Of a stretch of 35,193 nt of DNA, positions 1 to 8,481 are shown piece by piece. Positions within the stretch are counted from its first letter, which is position 1; each line of letters opens with the position of its first letter. The notes under the pieces are model-generated. The model did not search any database. It was not told the origin of the DNA and saw only the letters and a list, made by a program, of their open reading frames with translations. Source of the DNA: an uncultured Planctomycetota bacterium (GTDB lineage: Bacteria; Planctomycetota; UBA1135; GCA-002686595); the NCBI GenBank assembly GCA_903892045.1, contig CAITGX010000065.1, positions 1 through 35,193 on the forward strand, written 5' to 3'. The translations under genes were made by a program, and so were the position numbers.

Positions 1-9
1 CCGAGCGCC

Positions 10-1779
10 CTAGTTGCGCACGCCGGTGATCACGACGTCGTCGAGGTCGGCCCACTCGGTGGTCGCGTTCGCGTTGGTGCGGAAGCGGACGCGCAGGGCG
101 GTCTGTCCGTTCGCGCCGACGGGCAGCGTGAAGGTCGGGATCGACCAGGCGGTGGCCTGCGTCGTCTCGACCGCATTCCACGTGGTGCCGTTGCTGGACC
201 ACTCGACGTTCAGGTTCTCGCCCGCGTCCATGCCGGCCGTGCGGCGCGCGTACTTCACCCGGATGGTGTTGTAGTTGACCGTCGAGAGCTGCTTCTGGAT
301 CCACGAGGAGCGGATGATGCGCGCACCGTAGTTGGGCGTGTAGTCCGCGGCCGTCGAGAGGGTCGAATTGGTGTTCTGGCGCGTCCAGCCGCCCGTGGTG
401 AACGAGTTGGACTCGAAGCCGTCGCTGAAGAGCGTGACGAGCGTGCCCGAGGGGATACCCGTGGTGAAGCTCCAGACCGGACCCGTCGTGGTGCCGCCGG
501 TGCCGACCGAGTCGATGCGCCACCAGTACTGGGTGCCGCCGAGCAGCGTGCCCGGGTTGAACGTCGTCGTGGCCTGAGTGCCGAGGAACTCGGTCGAGTC
601 CGGCGTCGAGTCGGTGCCGAAGTACACGCTGTAGCTGGTCGCGTTCGCGGCGGCGGCCCAAGCGAGTGTCGCGGTCGCGGCCACGTTGGTCGCGGCGTTC
701 GCGGGGGTCGGGTTCGTCACCGGGTTCGGGGGCAGCGGACCGCCGGCGGGCTCGGCGAGCTGCACGCGCCACGACTCGAGGGTGCAGCGCATGCGACGCG
801 CCTGCTCGGACGTGAAGTTCGTCATGCACAGGTCCTCGGAGTAGTCCATGTAGTTCGTGACCGGGTCCGGGTCGCCGCAGGTGACCTGCGCGCAGGCGTA
901 GTTCGGCACGCTCTCCGGCAGCGTGTCGCAGATCAGGTCACCGTTGGCGTTGCAGCCCGTGAGCGCCGAGCAGCCGCCCTGGAACGTGTGGTAGAGGCCG
1001 AGGTAGTGACCGACCTCGTGGGTCGCCGTGCGGCCCTGGTTGTAGGGGGCACCGATCGGCGCGTTGCGGCCGAAGGCATTCCACAGGATCACCACGCGGT
1101 CGAAGGTGTTGCCGACCACGCCGCCGCCGTTCGGAACGTAGGCGTAGCCGAGGTTGCCGCCGGCGGTGTTGGTGTAGATGTTGAGGTAGTTGTTCGTGTC
1201 CCAGGCGAGCGTCGAGTAGTACGTGCCCGTGTCGTTGAACCAGTTGTTGTTGGTCGTGCGCGTCACACCGGCGAGGTAGAACTCGATCGCGGTGTTGGTG
1301 CCGGGCGCGCCCGGGGTGCCGGCGAGCGCCTTGAAGTCCTCGTTCAGGATGTCGATCTGGCTCTGGATCAGCGGGTCGCTGATCGCGCCCTGGCCGCTCG
1401 TGTTCATCAGCACGTGCACGACGACCGGGATGCGGTAGGCGGCGACGGTCGGCGCGTAGGCGGCCGAGGGGTTGGTGAAGGTGCTCGTGCAGTCGGCCTG
1501 CAGGGCGATCGGGGCGGTGCCGGTCGAGTAGAGCTGGGGCATCACGCGGTCCGTGCCGCAGCGCTTGCCCTTGGAGAGGAAGTAGCTCGACTGGGCGTAC
1601 TCGGTCCACGAGCCGAAGGTCAGCACGTTCGCGCCGTCGCGCGCGTAGATCACGCCCGTGGCGCTCTCGAACACGTCCGGGCGCGCGGCCGGATTCTGGA
1701 ACGTGTCGAAGTCCTGGGCGCGCGCGGGGGCGAGGAGTGCCGAGGCCAGCAGGGCGGAGGCGAGCAGGTGGGCCTTCAT
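10..1779 (-). CDS. Secreted M43-type (pappalysin-like) zinc metalloprotease with Fn3-like and C-terminal beta-sandwich domains
   Basis: This is a 589-residue exported protease. I start it at the ATG at 1779 because the product then opens with a clean signal peptide (Lys2, a hydrophobic run, and ARA-Q cleavage after about residue 21). The frame is open further upstream, but that part is low-complexity and overlaps the divergent thiolase gene. The catalytic domain covers about residues 110-340. It has the zinc motif HEVGHYLGLYH at 254-264 and the Met-turn NYMDY at 309-313, with many cysteines between them, as in the M43 pappalysin/cytophagalysin family. A fibronectin type III-like domain (about 350-441) follows. 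The last domain (about 450-588) opens with FSDGFES and ends with DLDDVVITG, typical of MAM/jelly-roll modules on secreted enzymes. It probably degrades extracellular protein or is displayed at the surface. It is transcribed away from the thiolase gene, with 151 bp between the two starts. Confidence 0.9.
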   Translation of the reverse strand: MKAHLLASALLASALLAPARAQDFDTFQNPAARPDVFESATGVIYARDGANVLTFGSWTEYAQSSYFLSKGKRCGTDRVMPQLYSTGTAPIALQADCTSTFTNPSAAYAPTVAAYRIPVVVHVLMNTSGQGAISDPLIQSQIDILNEDFKALAGTPGAPGTNTAIEFYLAGVTRTTNNNWFNDTGTYYSTLAWDTNNYLNIYTNTAGGNLGYAYVPNGGGVVGNTFDRVVILWNAFGRNAPIGAPYNQGRTATHEVGHYLGLYHTFQGGCSALTGCNANGDLICDTLPESVPNYACAQVTCGDPDPVTNYMDYSEDLCMTNFTSEQARRMRCTLESWRVQLAEPAGGPLPPNPVTNPTPANAATNVAATATLAWAAAANATSYSVYFGTDSTPDSTEFLGTQATTTFNPGTLLGGTQYWWRIDSVGTGGTTTGPVWSFTTGIPSGTLVTLFSDGFESNSFTTGGWTRQNTNSTLSTAADYTPNYGARIIRSSWIQKQLSTVNYNTIRVKYARRTAGMDAGENLNVEWSSNGTTWNAVETTQATAWSIPTFTLPVGANGQTALRVRFRTNANATTEWADLDDVVITGVRN

Positions 1780-1917
1780 GGGGAACGGATTCTCGAGTGG
1801 GGTGCGGACACCGGGGCGGAGGGCCAGGGCTGATCCTTCTAGCGTAGAGGACGGGCTCGTTTTTCGGGGCGGCTGTTTGCCCACATAAATCCGGGCCCTG
1901 CCTCGCGCCGCCTCGGC

Positions 1918-1923
1918 TAGCCT
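1918..1923 (+). promoter_or_regulatory. Possible -10 element (TAGCCT) for a leaderless start of the thiolase gene
   Basis: A TAnnnT hexamer lies 7 nt before the ATG at 1931, the distance expected if transcription begins at the start codon. No Shine-Dalgarno sequence is visible for this gene. No convincing -35 box was found. An alternative weak element, CATAAA at 1884-1889, lies further upstream. This is a pattern-based guess. Confidence 0.3.
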
Positions 1924-1930
1924 CCCGCGC

Positions 1931-3124
1931 ATGGCCACTTCGGTGCGCATCGTGGGGGTGGGGGCGACGCCCGTGGGTCGGCTCGGACGGAGCGCGGAGG
2001 AACTGGCCGAAGCGGCCCTCGACCGGGCGCTGGCGGACGCGGGGATGGGGCGCGGGGACCTGCAGGGGCTGATCGCGGTCCCGTCGCTCTCGAACCCCAC
2101 CTTCATGCAGGCGCACCAGCTCGCCACGCGCATGGGGCTCCTGCCGCGCCGCAAGATGATCGTGCGCACGATCGACACCGGCGGCGCAGGTCCGATCACC
2201 GCGCTCGGCACGGCCCGCAACATGATCCTCTCGGGCTGGACGGACACGGTCGCGGTGGTGGCGAGCGATGCGGTGCTCTCGATGAATCGCGAGCTGTTCC
2301 GGGCGCGCGCCGATGACGCGGTGCGCGGCAGCGGCCTGCCGAGCCCCTCGATTCCGCACGGCTACGACCGCATCGCGCAGTGGCACATGCGTCGCCACGG
2401 CGTCACGCGCGAGCAGCTCGCCATGGTGCCCGCGATCTTCTCGCACTTCTCCGCGCGCCACCCCGACGCGATGTGTCGCGAGCCGTTCACCGTCGAGGCG
2501 GTGCTCGCCTCGCCGCGCGTCGCCCCGGTGACGAACGTGCTCGAGTGCGCGCGCCGCGCGGACGGCGCAGCGGCGCTCGTGATCTCGTCCTCGTCGCACT
2601 TTCGGCGCCACTTCCCCAAGTCGCTCGAGCTCTGCCCCGCGATCGTCTCGACCGGCGAGGCTTCGGGGCCGCTCTATCCGCCCGCGGAGATCGACGAGGA
2701 GCTCTTCTCGTGCGAGCGCGCGGCGCGCATCGCCTTCGAGTCGGCGCAGCTCAGCGTGCGCGACATCGACTTCTTCGCGCTCTACGACTGCTTCCCGATC
2801 TGCTTCCTGCGCGCGCTCGAGGCCGTCGGTTGCTGCCCGAGCGGCGGCGCGGGCGAGTTCGTCGAGCGCGCGTGGCGGCAGCTCGCGACGCGCGGCACGC
2901 TCGCGCCGTCGGAGTTCCCCTTCAACCTGCACGGCGGCCTCGCCTGCTTCGGGGCGCCCTGGGAAGTGCCGGCCATGTACGGGGTGCTCGAGGCCGTGGC
3001 CCAGCTCACTGGCCGCGCTGCCGGGCGCCAAGTGACGCCCAAGCCCCGCCGCGCGCTCGTGTACGGCAACGGCGGCATCTTCTCGGCCTCCGCGGTCGCC
3101 GTGCTCGGCGACGGCGTGTACTGA
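1931..3124 (+). CDS. Thiolase-superfamily protein, SCPx/acetyl-CoA acetyltransferase-like, lacking the usual nucleophilic Cys
   Basis: This 397-residue protein has the thiolase fold of the SCPx-type group. It opens with VRIVGVGATPVGRLG, as these proteins do. An Asp/aromatic loop (YDCFP, 285-289), a conserved NLHGG motif (332-336) and a C-terminal GNGG glycine turn (379-382) follow. The segment that normally carries the acyl-accepting cysteine (xCxSG) reads DTGGAGP at 82-88, so the nucleophile is missing, as in many uncharacterised SCPx-like thiolases. It may therefore act as a non-canonical acyl-transfer or binding subunit rather than a true thiolase. Such proteins often pair with a DUF35/OB-fold partner, but none is adjacent here. 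The kinase gene starts 32 bp downstream. Family assignment is firm; the substrate is unknown. Confidence 0.85.
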   Translation: MATSVRIVGVGATPVGRLGRSAEELAEAALDRALADAGMGRGDLQGLIAVPSLSNPTFMQAHQLATRMGLLPRRKMIVRTIDTGGAGPITALGTARNMILSGWTDTVAVVASDAVLSMNRELFRARADDAVRGSGLPSPSIPHGYDRIAQWHMRRHGVTREQLAMVPAIFSHFSARHPDAMCREPFTVEAVLASPRVAPVTNVLECARRADGAAALVISSSSHFRRHFPKSLELCPAIVSTGEASGPLYPPAEIDEELFSCERAARIAFESAQLSVRDIDFFALYDCFPICFLRALEAVGCCPSGGAGEFVERAWRQLATRGTLAPSEFPFNLHGGLACFGAPWEVPAMYGVLEAVAQLTGRAAGRQVTPKPRRALVYGNGGIFSASAVAVLGDGVY

Positions 3125-3144
3125 ACGCGAGCCGGGAGGCGCGC

Positions 3145-3150
3145 TATCGT
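3145..3150 (+). promoter_or_regulatory. Possible -10 element (TATCGT) for a leaderless start of the kinase gene
   Basis: TATCGT ends 6 nt before the ATG at 3157. A weak -35-like CTGAAC lies at 3121-3126, 18 nt upstream. The only purine-rich stretch (GGGAGG, about 3134-3139) is too far from the ATG for a normal ribosome site. The arrangement resembles a promoter giving a leaderless mRNA. It is only suggestive. Confidence 0.3.
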
Positions 3151-3156
3151 CTCGCC

Positions 3157-4206
<1,050 letters not shown>

Positions 4207-4224
4207 CGTCCTCGGCGTTCCTGC

Positions 4225-4235
4225 TAACGTAGGAG
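4225..4235 (+). promoter_or_regulatory. Possible -10 element (TAACGT) followed by a Shine-Dalgarno (AGGAG) for the HExxH protease gene
   Basis: TAACGT at 4225-4230 is followed directly by AGGAG at 4231-4235, five bases before the ATG at 4240. The AGGAG is a good ribosome-binding site and fixes the start. The hexamer repeats the TAnnnT pattern seen before the two preceding genes. The two readings, promoter or ribosome site, compete, because transcription from that hexamer would begin inside or after the AGGAG. Confidence 0.4.
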
Positions 4236-4239
4236 CGTC

Positions 4240-5430
4240 ATGAAGTCGGCTGGCACGCTCGGGTTGCTCGTCGCCGTCGCGCTGGGCGCGGGGGCCGCTG
4301 GTGCGTGGTGGGCTCGCCGTGACGAGCCGCAGCTGCAGCCCGAGCGGCGCGACGAACCGGCCCCGCTCGCCTCGGTGCGGCGCGAGGCCCCGCCGAGCGA
4401 GCCCGCGACCGCTCCAGAGCCCGAGCTTCCGCGCACGACGGCGCCGGGCTCGCGCCTCGGGGCGTTGAACGACGAGGCGATCGCCGCGCTCGAGCGCCGC
4501 GAGTTCGACCGCGCCATCGAGCTGTTCGAGCAGTGCCACGCCGGAGCGCCCGCGGAGAAGGTCTTCCGCGGAAACCTGGCCGAGGCGCTGGTGCGGCGCG
4601 CGCTCGACTTGCACGACCGCCTGCGGCCCTGCGAGCGCTGCGTGGAGGACCTCGCGCGCGCGGTCGAGCTCGTTCCCGAGCGCGAGGGACTCGCGCGCCT
4701 GCTCGAGCGCTGGCGCGCGGAGCTCGAGACTGAGCAGGAGTTCCTGCGCGATCGCTCGGTGCACTTCGAGCTCTCCTACGACGGCTGGCGCCAGAGCCTG
4801 CTCGACGCCGCGCCCGACGTGCTCGCCGAGCTCGAGCTGCACTGCGCGGATCTGTCCTTGGTGTTTGCGCTCTGGCCGGGCGAGAACGGCGCCCGGCGCA
4901 TTCCGGTCGTGCTCTATCGCCGGGAGGAGTTCGCTCGCATCACGGGCCTCTCCGAGTGGGCCGGAGGCTCGTTCGACGGGACGATCCGCGTTCCGATCGC
5001 GGAAGGCCGCTCGCTCGATCCGGCGCTGTCCGCGCTGCTGCGCCACGAGCTCGTGCACGCCTTCGTGCGCGAGGCCTCGGGTGGCGACAAGGTGCCGGCG
5101 TGGCTGAACGAGGGGCTCGCCCAGTGGCTCGCCCGCGACCCCTCGGGGGAGCTCGCCGCCGCGCGGCGGCGCATGGCGGGCCGTGCGCTGGTGCCGCTGG
5201 AGAAGCTCGAGCGGCCCTTCGCGGCGCTTCCCGAGCCCGAGATTCCGTTCGCCTACGCGCAGTCGCTGCTCTTCACGGCCTTCCTCGAGCGCCAGTATGG
5301 GCGCGAGAGCCTGCTGGCGATGGTGCGGGGAATCCGGGGGGGCGAGCGCGCGGCTAGCGCCTTCGAGAGCTGGACGCGCGTCCCGCTCGCGCTCGCCTTC
5401 GAGGACTTCGGCGCCGAGTCCGGTCGCTAG
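4240..5430 (+). CDS. Membrane-anchored gluzincin-type metalloprotease (peptidase MA-like)
   Basis: This 396-residue protein has an N-terminal signal anchor (residues 4-24) and a Pro/Glu-rich linker (about 28-70). A TPR-like helical region follows (about 75-165) with two cysteines in a CERC pair near 131-134. The protease domain has the zinc-binding helix HELVH (269-273) and, 17 residues on, NEGLAQW (290-296), whose glutamate (Glu291) is the expected third zinc ligand. This is the signature of the peptidase MA-like gluzincins. It should sit outside the cytoplasm, tethered to the membrane; its substrate is unknown. The gene starts 33 bp after the kinase gene, with a clear AGGAG. It may be co-transcribed with it, though a possible promoter lies in the gap. 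A strong hairpin begins 9 bp after the stop. Confidence 0.85.
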   Translation: MKSAGTLGLLVAVALGAGAAGAWWARRDEPQLQPERRDEPAPLASVRREAPPSEPATAPEPELPRTTAPGSRLGALNDEAIAALERREFDRAIELFEQCHAGAPAEKVFRGNLAEALVRRALDLHDRLRPCERCVEDLARAVELVPEREGLARLLERWRAELETEQEFLRDRSVHFELSYDGWRQSLLDAAPDVLAELELHCADLSLVFALWPGENGARRIPVVLYRREEFARITGLSEWAGGSFDGTIRVPIAEGRSLDPALSALLRHELVHAFVREASGGDKVPAWLNEGLAQWLARDPSGELAAARRRMAGRALVPLEKLERPFAALPEPEIPFAYAQSLLFTAFLERQYGRESLLAMVRGIRGGERAASAFESWTRVPLALAFEDFGAESGR

Positions 5431-5439
5431 GCACGCGAA

Positions 5440-5490
5440 AAGAGGCGCGGGCAGCGCTGGCTCCCAACCAGCACCGCCCGCAGGTCTCTT
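5440..5490. terminator. Long hairpin between convergent genes, probable bidirectional terminator
   Basis: The arms at 5440-5460 and 5468-5490 pair over about 19 bp (AAGAGGC, GCGGGC, then GCTGG and flanks), with a two-base bulge, two mismatches and a 7-nt loop (CTCCCAA). It lies just after the protease stop (5430) and just after the stop of the small minus-strand reading frame (5535). On the minus strand the stem is followed by TTTT (complement of 5438-5441), so it fits a terminator best in that direction. The plus side has no T run. Confidence 0.55.
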
Positions 5491-5534
5491 CGGGGCTCAG
5501 GATCCCCTCGGAGCATCGAGAAGCTCGACGACGC

Positions 5535-5687
5535 TCAGCTCCCGGACCCCCCTTGGTCCTGCAGCTGGAGCTCGTCGATGGCGAGTGCCGTGCGGTGCTC
5601 CGAGCGCAGGGTGACCCACATGAAGGTCACCTCCGCGAGCCAGAAGGCCCCGAGCGCTGCACTGCCGACTGCGAGCCACGTCCACAT
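5535..5687 (-). CDS. Possible small single-pass membrane protein (50 aa)
   Basis: A short frame starting at the ATG at 5687 encodes 50 residues. The first half is a strongly hydrophobic helix (WTWLAVGSAALGAFWLAEV), and the second half is polar and acidic, ending GGSGS. GAGGGG lies about 9 nt before this ATG, a plausible ribosome site. An in-frame ATG at 5726 would add 13 residues but has poorer spacing. The frame lies downstream of tspO in the same direction and ends before a strong hairpin with a T run on this strand, so it looks like a complete small transcription unit. No family recognised. The 129 bp between it and tspO (5688-5816) is less GC-rich than its surroundings and could hold a promoter; I could not identify one. 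Confidence 0.5.
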   Translation of the reverse strand: MWTWLAVGSAALGAFWLAEVTFMWVTLRSEHRTALAIDELQLQDQGGSGS

Positions 5688-5816
5688 AGCGCAAACCCCT
5701 CTTCCCAAGGCAGGAGGCCGGAACATATGCCCCCTTAGAGGGTTTGTTCGGCCCGGTTCGAGGCGCTCTTGTCCGAAAAGTCGAAACTCTTGTTGCGAAC
5801 TTGAAAACGGGCGTGG

Positions 5817-6338
5817 TCAGCCGACCGTGGCGCGATTCAACCACCAAAAGCCCCCGTTCAGCAGGGCCGCGAAGCTGACCCACAGGCCGTAGGGGAGCAG
5901 CAGCCAGGCCGCGGCCCGATCGTGGCGATGGAAGCGCCGGGCGAGCAGCAGGATCACTACGTCGAGGGCGAGGATCTCGGCCAAGGCCAGATCTGGGCGG
6001 TGGATACCAAAGAAAAGGTAGCTCCAGAGGAAGTTGAGGATCCAGTGGAGTCCGAAGAGCAGGCCCGCGGCGGGGTCCCGTCGCAGGGCGCCGCGGCGCA
6101 GCACGCGCCACAGGCTGACCCCGATCAGCACGTAGAGCGTGGTCCAGACCGGGCCGAAGAGCCAGTTGGGCGGGGCAAACGAGGGACGGACGAGTCCCAT
6201 ATACCAGCTATCGACCCTCCAAAATAGTCCTGCTGTGGCCCCAGCGAGCGAGAGGAGGATGCAGCCGGCGAGCCACAGGCCCGAGCGCGCGGGGGAGGGG
6301 TCATTCTCGGACACGTTCGTCGCTTGGACCTCGGACAT
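5817..6338 (-). CDS. tspO: TspO/MBR-family tryptophan-rich membrane protein
   Basis: This 173-residue membrane protein has five predicted helices. It carries the family hallmarks: WYMGLVRPSFAPPNWLFGPV (about 45-64), followed by W-x2-LY in the second helix, then LHWILNFLWSYLFF (97-110) and the C-terminal PYGLWVSFAALLN (149-161). TspO proteins bind porphyrins and related ligands and have been linked to tetrapyrrole handling and stress responses. The ATG at 6338 gives an N-terminal tail of about 20 polar residues before helix 1; the longer open frame upstream is low-complexity. It diverges from radC, with 273 bp between the chosen starts. The exact ligand and role here cannot be read from the sequence. 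Confidence 0.92.
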   Translation of the reverse strand: MSEVQATNVSENDPSPARSGLWLAGCILLSLAGATAGLFWRVDSWYMGLVRPSFAPPNWLFGPVWTTLYVLIGVSLWRVLRRGALRRDPAAGLLFGLHWILNFLWSYLFFGIHRPDLALAEILALDVVILLLARRFHRHDRAAAWLLLPYGLWVSFAALLNGGFWWLNRATVG

Positions 6339-6611
6339 GGCAGCGCTGCCTACGCCGGCCGGTGGCGGGCGGATGCCGGGTGCCCATGCGGTCGAAAACA
6401 ACGAACGACCCCGCGACCAAGGGCCTCGCCGAGCGACAGGTCGGGCATGGCGGTCATGGCGACAGGGGCGGTTTCGAGGGCGGTCGAGGATTCTGACTCC
6501 ACACGCGCAAGGCACTGCCTCGCGCGCCAGGGGGCGGAGGGTGGGAGCTGCGCGGGGACGTCTCTGGGGCGCGAAGCGGGTTGCGAGACGGGGCGCGACG
6601 CGGGTTCTGAC

Positions 6612-7361
6612 ATGGGACGAGCCGCGGGCGCGCTGCTCCGGGAGCGTTCGGGCGCGGCTCTCGCGGGAAGCGACGCGGGGCCGGCCGACGCACAGTCCCC
6701 GGGCGCTGCGGCGCTGCGTGTTCTGCGGGCGCTGCGCTCGCGTCGTGCGCGCCGCAGGGCCCGCGTGCTCGGCCCCGAGGCGCTGGAGGTCGAGGACCTG
6801 TTCAGCCTGCTGGGCTTGGAGGCAGCCGTGCGACCGGGTTGGGACGGGGGACTGGCGTCGCTCGTGCGGCTCGCGCCGGACGAGCTGGGCGAGCGCCTGC
6901 AGGCTCGGACCCCGCAGGCATGGCGGCTGGCGGCGGCTTTCGAGCTCGGGCGGCGCGCGGCCGCGGAGCGTTCGCTCGAGCGGCCGCTGGTGCGCGGGCC
7001 CGCGGACGTGCAGCGCTTGCTCGCCGAGGTCGTGCGCGGCGAGGAGCGCGAGCAGTTCCACGTGCTCCTGCTCGACGGCAAGCACCGCCTCAAGGCCCGC
7101 CACACGGTGTCGATCGGAAGCCTGTCGACCTCGATCGTGCACCCGCGCGAGGTCTTCCGGCCGGCCGTTCGGGCTGCTGCGGCGGCGGTGCTGTGTGCTC
7201 ACAACCACCCGAGCGGAGACCCCGAGCCCAGCCCCGAGGATGTGGCCGTCACCCAGCGGCTGGATCAGGCCGGCAAGCTGCTCGGCATTCCGCTGCTCGA
7301 CCACGTGGTGCTCGGCGACGGGCAGTGGGTCTCCATGCGCCAGAGGCTGGCGCTCGCATGA
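6612..7361 (+). CDS. radC: RadC-family JAB/MPN+ domain protein
   Basis: From the ATG at 6612 the product is 249 residues, close to the usual RadC length of about 220-230. The frame is open back to 6324, but that would overlap tspO and add low-complexity sequence. The N-terminal part is a helical, UPF0758-type region. The C-terminal JAB domain (about 125-249) carries the metal-binding motif H197-x-H199 in AHNHPSGDPEPSPED, with Asp210 as third ligand. RadC proteins are predicted metal-dependent hydrolases or nucleases; despite the name, a DNA-repair role is not established. The gene converges on rsmE, with only 9 bp between the stops. Confidence 0.9.
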   Translation: MGRAAGALLRERSGAALAGSDAGPADAQSPGAAALRVLRALRSRRARRRARVLGPEALEVEDLFSLLGLEAAVRPGWDGGLASLVRLAPDELGERLQARTPQAWRLAAAFELGRRAAAERSLERPLVRGPADVQRLLAEVVRGEEREQFHVLLLDGKHRLKARHTVSIGSLSTSIVHPREVFRPAVRAAAAAVLCAHNHPSGDPEPSPEDVAVTQRLDQAGKLLGIPLLDHVVLGDGQWVSMRQRLALA

Positions 7362-7370
7362 AGGATCCGC

Positions 7371-8153
7371 TCAGCCGCGGCGCCAGGCCGCATGGAGCGC
7401 GATCGCCGCAGAGGCTTCGGCCGCCGTCTCGACTCGCAGGACGTGGGGGACGAGGGCCGCCGCGGGAACTCCCGCGCTCCGGAAGAGCTCCTCCTCGGCG
7501 GGGCTCCAGCCGCCCTCGGGGCCGATCCACAGGCGCAGGGGTGCGGAGCGCGTGCCCGCGCTGCGCTCGGTCAGGAGCGCAGCCAGCGGCGTCGTCGCCC
7601 GGGGATCGAGCCAGAACTGGGCGCTCGCGGGGTGCGACCGCAGGTGCAGGGCGAGGTCCGCGGGCCCCGACAACTCCGGGAGCCACAGGCGGCGGCACTG
7701 CTTGCACTGCTCGCGCGCCAGCCGCCCCCAGCGCTCGAGGCGCTCACCGACCTGCTCACGGGCGAAGCCTTGGGTCCGCTCCGCGCCCAGCAGCACGACG
7801 GAGGCGACGCCGAGCTGGACTAGCCGCTCGACGAGCTCGTCGGCGCGGGCGCCCTTGGGCGGTGCCACGGCAACCTCCAGCCACGGCAGGCCCGAGCCCG
7901 GGGCGCCCGGCTCGGGCTCGGTCGCGAGCTCTCCTTGCAGCCGCCAGAGCGCTTCCCCGCGTCGGACGTCGGCCAGCTCGAGGTCGTAGGCCGTACCTCG
8001 ACCATCGAGCGCGACCACGCGGGAGCCGGGCTCGAGGCGCAGGACCTTGAGCGCGTGGCGTTCGTCGTCGGGGAGCAAGCGGGGCGCGCCGTCTCGGGCC
8101 GCCGGGTCGAGGAAGAACCAGCGCTCGCCGCCCTCGTGCCGCTCCCGTGCCAT
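7371..8153 (-). CDS. rsmE: 16S rRNA (uracil-1498-N3)-methyltransferase RsmE
   Basis: This 260-residue SPOUT-class methyltransferase modifies U1498 of 16S rRNA using S-adenosylmethionine. The N-terminal PUA-like domain (about 10-75) contains HALKVLRLEPGSRVVALDG. The SPOUT domain follows, with PPKGARADELVERLVQLGV (about 99-117), the AREQ-x-KQ segment (147-152), the knot glycines IGPEGGWSPAEEELF (210-224) and the C-terminal HVLRVETAAEA (237-247). I use the ATG at 8153; an in-frame GTG at 8207 would add 18 residues with no similarity to the family start. It lies tail to tail with radC and head to head with the FHA gene. Confidence 0.93.
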   Translation of the reverse strand: MARERHEGGERWFFLDPAARDGAPRLLPDDERHALKVLRLEPGSRVVALDGRGTAYDLELADVRRGEALWRLQGELATEPEPGAPGSGLPWLEVAVAPPKGARADELVERLVQLGVASVVLLGAERTQGFAREQVGERLERWGRLAREQCKQCRRLWLPELSGPADLALHLRSHPASAQFWLDPRATTPLAALLTERSAGTRSAPLRLWIGPEGGWSPAEEELFRSAGVPAAALVPHVLRVETAAEASAAIALHAAWRRG

Positions 8154-8202
8154 CGCGGTCGGATTGTCGAGCCCCGACCGCCTCCCGGCAAGGCGCTCGA
8201 CC

Positions 8203-8231
8203 TTCACCGGATCGGTTTCGCCCGCTATCCT
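8203..8231 (+). promoter_or_regulatory. Weak candidate promoter (TTCACC-17-TATCCT) in the 328-bp gap before the pseudopilin operon
   Basis: The gap 8154-8481 lies between divergent rsmE and the FHA gene and contains no convincing reading frame. TTCACC (8203-8208) and TATCCT (8226-8231) are separated by 17 bp, each matching the sigma-70 consensus at four of six positions. It would leave a leader of about 245 nt before the ATG at 8482. A second A/T-bearing hexamer, TAGAGA (8464-8469), lies 12 nt before that ATG. Neither is strong. No operator-like repeat was seen. Confidence 0.25.
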
Positions 8232-8481
8232 CCGCCCCGCGCAGAGCGAAGTCGCACGCTGGGCGAGTTACCCCCGCTGCCGGGCACGGTAGGCCGGTCG
8301 CAAGCCCTCGCGGACGGCTCCTCTGCGGACGCTTCTCCCGAGGTTCTCTCGGCACCGTCGACCTGCTTGGGGGTTGTGCGGGGCCGACACCCTCGCCTCC
8401 CGCCCCTCGGCGCACGGTCCCGGCCTCCGCGGAGCGTGCACCCCGACCTCCCCGAACCGCCCCTAGAGAGACTCGCGCGCC

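Noticed and set aside
1780-2247. A 156-residue N-terminal extension of the metalloprotease
   Set aside because: It would bury the signal peptide and overlap the divergent thiolase gene.
2380-3156. A 259-residue N-terminal extension of the kinase
   Set aside because: It lies wholly over the thiolase gene in another frame, is Arg/Ala low-complexity, and the ATG at 3157 gives a sensible kinase.
6324-6611. An upstream extension of radC to 6324
   Set aside because: It would overlap the tspO start and add 96 low-complexity residues; the length from 6612 fits the family.
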